Source of the DNA: Rhodanobacter sp. FDAARGOS 1247
GTDB taxonomy: Bacteria > Pseudomonadota > Gammaproteobacteria > Xanthomonadales > Rhodanobacteraceae
NCBI RefSeq assembly: GCF_016889805.1
Contig: NZ_CP069535.1
Coordinates: 2,480,001 to 2,544,000, forward strand
DNA length: 64,000 nt
Direction of reading: 5' to 3'
In this document: piece by piece, positions 57,603 through 64,000 of the stretch
Layout: the number at the start of each line of letters is the position of its first letter
Numbering within the stretch: position 1 is the first letter of the stretch
Translations under genes and position numbers: made by a program
The notes under the pieces: generated by a model
What the model was told of the DNA's origin: nothing
Databases searched by the model: none
The model's input: only the letters and a program-made list of their open reading frames with translations

Positions 57603-59108
57603 GTGCGCAAGTCCCTGCCGTTCGCCCTGATGGTCGCCCTGCTGTTGCCTGGATTCACCACCCCGGCCGCCGCGGCCGACAGCGACAAGCCGGCGGCGAG
57701 CGCCCAGGCGGCGGGCAAGGATGGCTTCCAGCTGCCGCCGTTCCCCGCCGACGCGCACGTGACGCAAACCGCCACGGTCGACGGCCGCACGCTCAAGTAC
57801 ACGGTCACCGTCGGCTCGCTGTCGGTGCGGGACGAGAAAGGCAAGACTACCGGCGAGGTGGTGTTCACCGCCTACACCATGGCCGGCAACGACCGGCCGG
57901 TGACGTTTGCGCTGAACGGCGGCCCGGGCGCCTCGTCGGTCTACCTCAACCTGGGCGCGATCGGCCCGAAGAAGGTGGACTTCGGCGTCGAGGGCGACTC
58001 GCCGTCCGAGCGCCCCACCCTGCACGACAACCCCGGCACCTGGCTGGGCTTCACCGACCTGGTCTTCATCGACCCGATCGGCACCGGCTACAGCCGCGCG
58101 CTGGTCGACGACAAGGAGGCGACAAAGCAGTTCTACAGCACCGACATCGACATCAAGTACCTGTCGCGGATCATGTACGACTGGCTGGTGAAGAACGGCC
58201 GCATGGATGCGCGCAAGTACTACGTGGGCGAAAGCTACGGCGGTTTCCGCGGCCCGCGCATCACCGAATACATGCAGACCCAGCTGGGCGTGGCGATGAG
58301 CGGCGTGACGCTGATCTCGCCGTATCTCGACCCCGGCGCATGGAGCGACGACACCGTCTCGCCGCTGCCGTGGATGACCACCCTGCCGTCGATCGCGGCG
58401 GCGCACCTGGAGCGCGAAGGCAAGCTCAGCGCCGAGACGATGGCGCCGGTCATCGCCTATACGCGCGGCGAGTACGCCACCACCCTGATGAAGGGTCGTT
58501 CCGACCCGGCCGCGACCGAAGCGATGATCCGCAAGGTCACCGACCTGACCGGACTGGACCCGCTGTTCGTCAAGCGCTCCGGCGGCCGCCTCGAAACCCA
58601 GGCCTACCTGCGCGAGGTGTATCGCGCCGAGGGCAAGCTGGGCAGCCGCTACGATTCCAACGTCACCGCGTGGGATCCGTTCCCGTACGCGCCGCGCCAG
58701 CAGACCGGCGACCCGATCCTCAACGGTATCATCGCGCCGACCACCACGGCGATGGTCCACTTCGTCACGCAGACCGTGGGCTGGAAGGTCGACGGCCGCT
58801 ACAACGCGCTCAGCTACGAAGTGAACCGCCTGTGGCACGAGGACGACGACGCACAGGAAGGCTCGGTGAAGGAACTGCGCCAGGCCGTGGCCAACGACCC
58901 CGGCCTGCGCGTGCTGATCGCCCACGGCTGGGACGACCTGTCCTGCCCGTTCATGGTCTCGGTGCTGGCCGTCGACCAGATGCCGGCGATGGGCGACCCG
59001 TCGCGCGTGCAGGTCAAGGAATATCCGGGCGGCCACATGTTCTACGCCCGGCCCGACAGCCAGGCCGCGCTGACCGCCGACGTGAAGCAGCTCTACGGCG
59101 CGAAGTGA
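57603..59108 (+). CDS. Exported S10-family serine carboxypeptidase
   Basis: A 501-residue exported peptidase. Start is a GTG at 57603 with GGAGAGG ahead. Signal peptide ends near AAAADS. S10 motifs: NGGPGASSVYLNLGAIGPKKVDF near 105, catalytic Ser in YVGESYGGFRGPRI near 218, Asp in LIAHGWDDLSCPF near 440 and His in YPGGHMFYARPDSQ near 480. S10 carboxypeptidases are rare in bacteria but occur in Xanthomonadales and act on peptides at acidic pH. A GC hairpin and the dispersed 150-bp element follow. Confidence 0.92.
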   Translation: MRKSLPFALMVALLLPGFTTPAAAADSDKPAASAQAAGKDGFQLPPFPADAHVTQTATVDGRTLKYTVTVGSLSVRDEKGKTTGEVVFTAYTMAGNDRPVTFALNGGPGASSVYLNLGAIGPKKVDFGVEGDSPSERPTLHDNPGTWLGFTDLVFIDPIGTGYSRALVDDKEATKQFYSTDIDIKYLSRIMYDWLVKNGRMDARKYYVGESYGGFRGPRITEYMQTQLGVAMSGVTLISPYLDPGAWSDDTVSPLPWMTTLPSIAAAHLEREGKLSAETMAPVIAYTRGEYATTLMKGRSDPAATEAMIRKVTDLTGLDPLFVKRSGGRLETQAYLREVYRAEGKLGSRYDSNVTAWDPFPYAPRQQTGDPILNGIIAPTTTAMVHFVTQTVGWKVDGRYNALSYEVNRLWHEDDDAQEGSVKELRQAVANDPGLRVLIAHGWDDLSCPFMVSVLAVDQMPAMGDPSRVQVKEYPGGHMFYARPDSQAALTADVKQLYGAK

Positions 59109-59116
59109 TCCCTGGA

Positions 59117-59137
59117 GGGCCGGCTTAGCGCCGGCCC
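59117..59137 (+). terminator. GC-rich hairpin after the S10 peptidase gene
   Basis: Arms GGGCCGGC / GCCGGCCC with a five-base loop, nine bases after the stop; no T-run, so a weak terminator alone. The next hairpin of the dispersed element (59157-59185) has a T-rich 3' arm. Confidence 0.55.
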
Positions 59138-59150
59138 GTCGCCGCTCAGC

Positions 59151-59301
59151 GCCTGTGAAGAAAACCACCTCCTGTGGTTTTCTTCTATCGCGCGTCCGGT
59201 ACATGCCCGGACGCGCTCACATGAAGCAGTCTCTAGCGTGACTCCTTCATGTCCGGCCATCCGTGGCCGGGCTTCGAGGTTGAAAGAATCACAATCTCTC
59301 A
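59151..59301. repeat. 150-bp multi-hairpin dispersed element, copy B
   Basis: Second copy of the element at 17981-18130. Stem 1 (GAAGAAAACCAC / GTGGTTTTCTTC) is identical except for the loop. Stem 2 is GCGTCCGG-N6-CCGGACGC, a compensatory change from ACGTCCGG/CCGGACGT in copy A. Stem 3 is rebuilt with arms ATGAAG / CTTCAT. Stem 4 is CCGGCC / GGCCGG. Stem 5 has one G-T pair when read on the plus strand. It ends on the TGA of egtD on the minus strand, as copy A ends on the TGA of the response regulator. Confidence 0.87.
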
Positions 59302-60288
59302 GCGCGCCACGGCGCTGGCGCGCACCAGGTATTGCACGCTGAACATCCGTTGCGGGTCCAGCCAGGTGCGCATCACCGCCAGCCCGGCCTTTTCGGCCAG
59401 GGCGGCGAAGTCTTCCAGCGAGTACTTGCAGCTGTATTCGACCTGGATCACTTCCTCGGCGCGGAAACCCACCTTGCTGCTGCCGATCTTCACCTGCTGC
59501 TCGCGGCTGCTGACGATATGCGTCTCGATGCGGCCGGCCATCGGGTTGTAGCGCGCGTGGTGGCGAAAGGCTGAAAGATCGAAATCGCTGCCGATCTCGC
59601 GGTTCAGCCGCGCCAGCATGTTCAGCGTGAACTCGGCGGTGACGCCGGTGCGATCGTTGTAGGCCGCTTCCATCTGCGCAACGTCCTTCTTCAGGTCCAC
59701 GCCGATCAGGATGCCGCCCGCGTCGCCCATCTCGTTGCGCATCTTGCGCAACAGGTCCACCGCGTCGCGCGCCTCGAAATTGCCGATGGTGGAACCGGGG
59801 AAATACAGCACCGTCCGGCGCGGTGCGCGCGGCGGGATCGGCAGGCGCAAGGGCTTGCTGAAATCCGCGCACAACGGCTGCAGCGGCAACTGCGGGAACT
59901 CCAGGGCGAGCCTGCGCACGCTCTCGTTCAGCGGCGCCGGCGAGATCTCGACGGGCACGTACGACACCGGGTCATGCATCTCGCGCAACAACATGCGGGT
60001 CTTCAAGCCGCTGCCGCTGCCGTATTCGACCAGCCGCACCTCGCTGCCCAGGCTGTCGGCGATGCTGGCGGCGTGCTCGTCCATCAGGGCGACTTCGCAG
60101 CGGGTCAGGTAATACTCGGGCTGCTCGCAGATCTGCTCGAACAGGGCCGAGCCGCGCTCGTCGTAGAACAGCCACGAAGGCAGGCGCTTGAGTTTCAGGC
60201 CCAGGCCGTGCCGGGCGATCGCCAGCAGGTCGTTCAGTGGCGGGCGGCGATCGTCGTCGCCGGTACTGCAGGGTTGTACGCTGCTCAT
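59299..60288 (-). CDS. egtD: L-histidine N-alpha-methyltransferase EgtD
   Basis: A 329-residue SAM-dependent enzyme. YDERGSALFEQICEQPEYYLTRCEVALMDEHAASI near 45 and the SAM loop LVEYGSGSGLKTRMLL near 85 are characteristic of EgtD, as are VLYFPGSTIGNFEARDAVDLLRKM near 160 and AAYNDRTGVTAEFTLNMLARLNREIGSDFD near 200. It trimethylates histidine to hercynine, the first step of ergothioneine synthesis. Its ATG overlaps the stop of egtB by four bases. Its stop codon lies at the end of the dispersed hairpin element. Confidence 0.96.
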   Translation of the reverse strand: MSSVQPCSTGDDDRRPPLNDLLAIARHGLGLKLKRLPSWLFYDERGSALFEQICEQPEYYLTRCEVALMDEHAASIADSLGSEVRLVEYGSGSGLKTRMLLREMHDPVSYVPVEISPAPLNESVRRLALEFPQLPLQPLCADFSKPLRLPIPPRAPRRTVLYFPGSTIGNFEARDAVDLLRKMRNEMGDAGGILIGVDLKKDVAQMEAAYNDRTGVTAEFTLNMLARLNREIGSDFDLSAFRHHARYNPMAGRIETHIVSSREQQVKIGSSKVGFRAEEVIQVEYSCKYSLEDFAALAEKAGLAVMRTWLDPQRMFSVQYLVRASAVAR

Positions 60289-61532
60289 CGATCCTGTCCC
60301 AGTCGCAGCCCGGCAAACTGCCAGCGGGCGTGTGGTGGAAAAAAATTGCGGTAGGTGGCGCGCAGATGGTCGCGCGGCGTGGCGCACGAACCGCCCCGCA
60401 GCACCCACTGCCCGCACATGAACTTGCCGTTGTATTCGCCCAGTGAACCGGGCAGCGGGCGAAAGCCCGGGTAACTGATATAGGGCGAGGCGGTCCACTC
60501 CCACACGTCGCCAAACATCTGCAGCAGACCCTCGCCAGCCACGGCTGGCTGCGGCTGGCAGCGCCCCTGGTCCTGCAGGTTGCCGTGCACCGGCAGGCCC
60601 TGCGCGGCCGACTCCCATTCCGCTTCCGTGGGCAGTCGTGCGCCGGCCCAGCGCGCGAACGCCTCGGCCTCGAAATAGCTCAGGTGACAGACCGGCTCCT
60701 GCGGATCGATCGCGCGCACGCCGGCCAGGGTGAACTCGCTGGCCAGGTCGTCCTGCCAGTAGATCGGATGCTGCCAGCCCTCGCGCTGCACCGTGGCCCA
60801 GCCTTCGGACAGCCACAGGCCGGGCTCGCGATAACCGCCTTCGCGCACGAACACCAGGTACTCGGCATTGGTCACCAGCCGGTTGGCCAGCGCATGCGGC
60901 TGCAGCAGGGTCCGGTGGCGCGGGGTTTCGTTGTCGAAGGCGAAACCCTCGCCGCGATGGCCGATCTCGACGATGCCCTCGCCGCCATCGATGTAGCGCA
61001 GCGGCACGGCCTTCGCGCCAGCCTCGGCGAGGATCGGCGCGCGATACGCCGGCTGCAGCGGATTGCACCAGAACGCGTGCTTGATGTCGGTCAGCAGGAG
61101 TTCCTGGTGCTGCTGCTCGTGATGCAGGCCCAGCTCGACCAGCGAGGACAGTTCGGCGTCGTCCTCGCGGGCCAGCAGGTCGGCCACCATGTCGTCGATG
61201 CGCCTGCGGTAGTCGCGCACCTCGTCCAGCGAGGGGCGCGACAGCAGCCCGCGTTGCGGTCGCGCATGCATCGGCCCGACCGACTGGTAGTAGGAATTGA
61301 ACAGGTAATGCCACGCCGGATCACGGGGCCGATAAGCCGGGTCGCGCCCCAGCACGAACTGTTCGAAAAACCAGGTCGTGTGGGCCAGGTGCCATTTGCC
61401 GGGGCTGGCATCGGGCATCGATTGCAGCTGCAGGTCTTCGGCGCTGAGGTTGGCGCAAAGTTCCAGGCTGCGCCCGCGCACCTTGCCGAAGCGGCTGCCG
61501 ATGTCTTCCGCCGCCAGCGTTCGCGAGGCCAT
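60285..61532 (-). CDS. egtB: Hercynine oxygenase (ergothioneine sulfoxide synthase) EgtB
   Basis: A 415-residue non-heme iron enzyme. The N-terminal DinB-like domain gives iron ligands in KWHLAHTTWFFEQFVL near 47 and ELGLHHEQQHQELLLTDIKHAF near 135 (H-x3-H-x-E). The C-terminal FGE-sulfatase domain (about 195-415) ends LRGGSCATPRDHLRATYRNFFPPHARWQFAGLRLGQD. It joins hercynine to a thiol (gamma-glutamylcysteine or cysteine) by a sulfoxide. First gene of egtB-egtD; a C-S lyase (EgtE) is not in the window. Start 61532 with GGAAGG upstream. Confidence 0.95.
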   Translation of the reverse strand: MASRTLAAEDIGSRFGKVRGRSLELCANLSAEDLQLQSMPDASPGKWHLAHTTWFFEQFVLGRDPAYRPRDPAWHYLFNSYYQSVGPMHARPQRGLLSRPSLDEVRDYRRRIDDMVADLLAREDDAELSSLVELGLHHEQQHQELLLTDIKHAFWCNPLQPAYRAPILAEAGAKAVPLRYIDGGEGIVEIGHRGEGFAFDNETPRHRTLLQPHALANRLVTNAEYLVFVREGGYREPGLWLSEGWATVQREGWQHPIYWQDDLASEFTLAGVRAIDPQEPVCHLSYFEAEAFARWAGARLPTEAEWESAAQGLPVHGNLQDQGRCQPQPAVAGEGLLQMFGDVWEWTASPYISYPGFRPLPGSLGEYNGKFMCGQWVLRGGSCATPRDHLRATYRNFFPPHARWQFAGLRLGQDR

Positions 61533-61641
61533 CAGCCGGCCTTCCGGAACGACGTCCCGGTACCAGCGGGGAAACGGGAGTCGGTGATGTAGTCTCGGGT
61601 CACATGCATATTCCCCAGCATGGCGGATCAACCGTTCACTT

Positions 61642-61668
61642 CTTGTGACAAGAGTATCGCGGATACTC
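61642..61668. promoter_or_regulatory. Two adjacent palindromes upstream of egtBD
   Basis: CTTGT-G-ACAAG (61642-61652) and GAGTATC-GCG-GATACTC (61652-61668) share one base and lie between egtB (start 61532) and the small gene starting at 61760. Possible operator pair for either gene. Regulator unknown. Confidence 0.5.
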
Positions 61669-61759
61669 CGTCTGCTCTCCCCATGCCGGCACATCGCGGC
61701 ATGCAGCTGCCGTGGCTGGATCACGGTTCGCACCATCCCGAGAAAGCGAGGCACGTCCG

Positions 61760-62203
61760 ATGAAACTGATCCTTCCCCTGATGATGCTTGCCCTTGCCGC
61801 CTGCGCGGGTACCGCGCAGGCGGCCGACAAGGCGGCCCACCCGCCCCTGCCCGCCGGCGAGTGCATCGACACGACCCAGATCAACGAATGGCACATCGTG
61901 GATGCACGCACCGCAATCGTGCGCACGGGCCCGAAACGCTACCTGGTCGAATTGCGCCATGACTGCCCGCGGCTGGGCATGGTGCCAGCGGGACTGATGT
62001 TCCGCCCCAACCGCTCCAATGCCATCAACAATCGGGGGCGCATCTGCGGCGAGACGGGCGAGACCGTGCGCTCGCGCCAGCAGCCGCCGTGCGCGATCGA
62101 TTCGGTCAGCCGGATCGACAAGCAGCGCTTCGACGAGCTCAGCGCCAGGGCGAAGCGTCACGGCAGCGGCGCGGAACAGCCCACGACCCTGCCCGCCCAC
62201 TGA
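61760..62203 (+). CDS. DUF6491-type small exported protein
   Basis: A 147-residue exported protein. Signal MKLILPLMMLALAACAGTAQA could be cut at LAAC as lipoprotein or at AQA by signal peptidase I. The mature sequence has C-DTTQINEWHIVDARTAIVRTGPKRYLVELRHDCPRLGMV and GRICGETGETV, the conserved Cys pattern of DUF6491 (about four cysteines). No activity known. Divergent from egtB; a strong hairpin follows. Confidence 0.8.
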   Translation: MKLILPLMMLALAACAGTAQAADKAAHPPLPAGECIDTTQINEWHIVDARTAIVRTGPKRYLVELRHDCPRLGMVPAGLMFRPNRSNAINNRGRICGETGETVRSRQQPPCAIDSVSRIDKQRFDELSARAKRHGSGAEQPTTLPAH

Positions 62204-62224
62204 CTGAAGCATCCCGCAAAACGA

Positions 62225-62252
62225 CAGGGGCCCGGATGACCGGGCCCCTGTT
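62225..62252. terminator. Strong hairpin between convergent genes
   Basis: Arms CAGGGGCCCGG / CCGGGCCCCTG (11 bp) with loop ATGA, 21 bp past the stop of the DUF6491 gene and ahead of the convergent gene's end at 62278. Weak T-run on each side, so likely bidirectional. Confidence 0.75.
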
Positions 62253-62277
62253 CAAGTGTTTTCAGCGATGAGCGCGA

Positions 62278-62694
62278 TCAATCGTCACCGTAGCCATCGT
62301 CGCGGATGTAGCGCGTCTGGTACGGGTCGTCGTAGACCACGGTGCGCGTCTCCACCACGCGACGGGTGACCACCGGCTCCTCACGGTAGATCACGGTGCG
62401 CGGCTCGCGATAGACCGGCGCGTCGTAATACACCGGCGCCGGGCGCAAGGCGTTGTCGACCAGGCCGATCACGGCGCCGGTGACGATCGCGCCGGCGATC
62501 CAGCGACCGCCGCTCCAGTGACCACCGCCGTGACGGTAATAGCCACCGTGATAGCCGCCATGGTAGCCACCGTGATAACCGCCGCCATGGTAGCCATGTC
62601 CGCGCGCCGAGGCGCTCAGCGGCATCGCCACCGCCGCCGCAACCGCCAGGCCGATGGCCGCCAGCTTGCCTGCACCACTGAAACGTCGAGTCAT
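62278..62694 (-). CDS. Exported protein with GYHGG repeats and glycine-zipper-like segment
   Basis: A 138-residue exported protein. Signal to about 31 (LSASA), then a YHGG repeat block (HGYHGGGYHGGYHGGYHGGYY, about 33-54 split in units of 4), a hydrophobic segment WIAGAIVTGAVIGLVDNAL near 65, and a Tyr/Arg/Val/Asp-rich tail. Histidine-rich repeats may bind metals. The pattern recurs in small hypothetical proteins of this order. Not assignable further. Confidence 0.7.
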   Translation of the reverse strand: MTRRFSGAGKLAAIGLAVAAAVAMPLSASARGHGYHGGGYHGGYHGGYHGGYYRHGGGHWSGGRWIAGAIVTGAVIGLVDNALRPAPVYYDAPVYREPRTVIYREEPVVTRRVVETRTVVYDDPYQTRYIRDDGYGDD

Positions 62695-62755
62695 GAGTGT
62701 TCTCCGTTGTACGGGCAGATGCTCGTCGGATCAGGCTTAATGTGCACTGAAGGGT

Positions 62756-64000
62756 TCACTTTTTGATGCGGGCGCTGTCCCAGGGATTGATGCCCGGATC
62801 GGCCTTGCGTCGCCGCAACAGCCAGCAGCCGTGGATGTCCGCGCGGCGGGCGAAGTCGAACGGGATGCTGGGCGCGCTCCAGTCCTCGATCTCGAAGTGC
62901 GTTTCCAGCGCCTCCCGGTCCAGCTTGAAGCGGCGGAAGTTGTTGGAGAACACGATCACGCCGTCGCGGGTCAGCCGCTCGTTGCAGGCTTCCAGCAGCT
63001 TCACGTGATCGCGCTGCACGTCGAAATCCTCGGCGCGCTTGGAGTTCGAGAACGTGGGCGGGTCGACGAAGATCAGCCCGTAATGGCCGCGGTCGCGCTG
63101 CAGGAATTCCAGCGCGTCGAACTGCATCAGCCGGTGGTCGACACCGGTGAAACCGTTCAGCGCCAGGTTGCGCGAAGCCCACTCCAGATAAGTCGCCGAC
63201 AGGTCGACGCTGGTGGTTTCCAGCGCGCCGCCCGCCGCCGCATGGACGCTGGCGGTGGCGGTATAGGCGAACAGGTTGAGGAAGCACTTCCCGTGGGCCA
63301 GCTCGCGCACCTTGCCGCGCACCAGGCGGTGGTCGAGGAACAATCCCGTGTCGAGATAGTCGGTGAGGTTGACCAGCAGCTTCAGGCCGTCCTCCTCCAC
63401 TTCGATGAACTCGTTGCGCTGGTCCATCTGGCCGTATTTCGAACCGCCCTTGCCGCGCTCGCGGGTCTTCAGCGCGATGCGTTCGCGCGGCACGCCGAGC
63501 ACTTCGCCGGCGACCCGGGCGATCTCGCGCATGCGCAGGCGGGCCACGTCGGCGGGGACGTCAGCCGGCGCGCGGTACTCCTGGATGTGCAGGTGGTCGT
63601 CGCCATGCGTGTCGCCGTAGACGTCGATGGCGGCGGCGTACTCGGGCAGGTCCTGGTCGTAGGCGCGCCAGCAGTGGATGCCCTCGCGGGCCAGCCGCTT
63701 GCGCAGGTGTCTGACGTTCTTTTCCAGACGGTTCTTCAGCATCTGCGCGCCAGGCGACAGCGGCTTCGCTTCACGCGGCTGCTCGTCGCGCGGCTTCAGG
63801 TCGAACGTCAGCAGCACGGTTTCCAGCGCGCCGTTGTACAGCGCGTAGCGCTTGTCGGCATGCAGTTGCATCGCGCGGCCCAGTTCGACGTCGCCGGCCA
63901 GCACGGCGGCACGCCAGCCGCTGAAACGCTGGCGCAAGGTGTCGCCCAGCGCGCGGTACAGCTTCGGCATCTCGGCGCGATCGCCGAGGCGCTCGCCGTA
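62756..64000 (-). CDS. rlmL: RlmKL: bifunctional 23S rRNA methyltransferase, C-terminal part
   Basis: The gene runs off the right edge; 415 C-terminal residues are present. The first residues, YGERLGDRAEMPKLYRALGDTLRQRF, are the end of the RlmL domain (motif NPPYGERL continues outside). Then comes the RlmK domain: FIEVEEDGLKLLVNLTDYLDTGLFLDHRLVRGKVRELAHGKCFLNLFAYTATASVHAA (SAM loop FAYTATAS), FVDPPTFSNSKR, and DFDVQRDHVKLLEACNERL. It makes m2G2445 and m7G2069 in 23S rRNA. Ends KK. Confidence 0.95.
   Translation of the reverse strand, partial: YGERLGDRAEMPKLYRALGDTLRQRFSGWRAAVLAGDVELGRAMQLHADKRYALYNGALETVLLTFDLKPRDEQPREAKPLSPGAQMLKNRLEKNVRHLRKRLAREGIHCWRAYDQDLPEYAAAIDVYGDTHGDDHLHIQEYRAPADVPADVARLRMREIARVAGEVLGVPRERIALKTRERGKGGSKYGQMDQRNEFIEVEEDGLKLLVNLTDYLDTGLFLDHRLVRGKVRELAHGKCFLNLFAYTATASVHAAAGGALETTSVDLSATYLEWASRNLALNGFTGVDHRLMQFDALEFLQRDRGHYGLIFVDPPTFSNSKRAEDFDVQRDHVKLLEACNERLTRDGVIVFSNNFRRFKLDREALETHFEIEDWSAPSIPFDFARRADIHGCWLLRRRKADPGINPWDSARIKK

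Noticed and set aside
60285..61532. Ovothiol synthase OvoA
   Set aside because: OvoA carries a C-terminal methyltransferase in one chain; here the sulfoxide synthase stands alone and is followed by a full EgtD.
1..64000. tRNA, rRNA, integrase, transposase or prophage genes
   Set aside because: No tRNA T-loop/anticodon arrangement, no rRNA sequence and no recombinase-like protein was found by reading both strands.

Overview
The window is high-GC, densely coded chromosomal DNA from a gammaproteobacterium. It most resembles Xanthomonadales, family Rhodanobacteraceae (Rhodanobacter/Dyella/Luteibacter type). This is an inference from gene content and from elements typical of that order: a C-rich-loop sRNA resembling Xanthomonas sX13, an ergothioneine egtB-egtD pair, a SigF/NrsF-dipZ-msrB module, REP/BIME repeats and a lysine/alanine-rich histone-like protein. 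No rRNA, tRNA, CRISPR array, transposase or prophage was seen.

Layout. 1-13.7 kb: end of a dipeptide epimerase gene, a membrane-anchored serine hydrolase and a TonB-dependent receptor facing a MarR regulator across an AT-rich intergenic region with two 16-bp palindromes; then an isochorismatase-like hydrolase, DoxX protein, PEP-mutase-family enzyme, a decayed flavin monooxygenase, alpha/beta hydrolase, second serine hydrolase, and an aldo/keto reductase facing a LysR regulator. 14.1-16.8 kb is an accessory patch: a DUF3883 nuclease-fold protein, an array of degenerate 21-bp palindromic repeats, a four-helix membrane protein, a DUF3800-like remnant and REP sequences. 16.8-25.9 kb: S41 peptidase, BaeSR-like two-component system, htpG, htpX, gluQRS, a phaB-like reductase and tcdA. 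26-39.6 kb: small cytochrome, pirin, old-yellow-enzyme, hydrolase, cold-shock protein, YcaQ glycosylase, phospholipase A, slyD, glutathione peroxidase, metN-metI-metQ and pncB. 39.6-48.9 kb: an sX13-like sRNA, a cytochrome c fusion, several envelope proteins, rhomboid protease, PhzF, a hydroxyisobutyrate-dehydrogenase-like enzyme, a peptidoglycan amidase overlapping a small lipoprotein gene, and an HI0933-type flavoprotein. 48.9-64 kb: yajQ, sigF-nrsF divergent from dipZ-msrB, an SH3 protein, trxC, LysR/LysE, an FMN reductase, an S10 carboxypeptidase, egtB-egtD, two small envelope proteins and the 3' part of rlmKL.

A recurring theme is thiol and oxidative-damage defence: SigF/NrsF, DipZ, MsrB, TrxC, glutathione peroxidase, ergothioneine synthesis, HtpX and HtpG. 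The best-supported regulatory finding is a pair of divergent GTAACC-N16-CGAA promoters between sigF and dipZ.

The least explained structures are a 150-bp multi-hairpin element present twice, each copy ending on the TGA of a minus-strand gene and showing compensatory base changes; the 21-bp palindrome array; the sRNA with duplicated C-rich loops; and the amidase/lipoprotein overlap, which could be a toxin-immunity pair.
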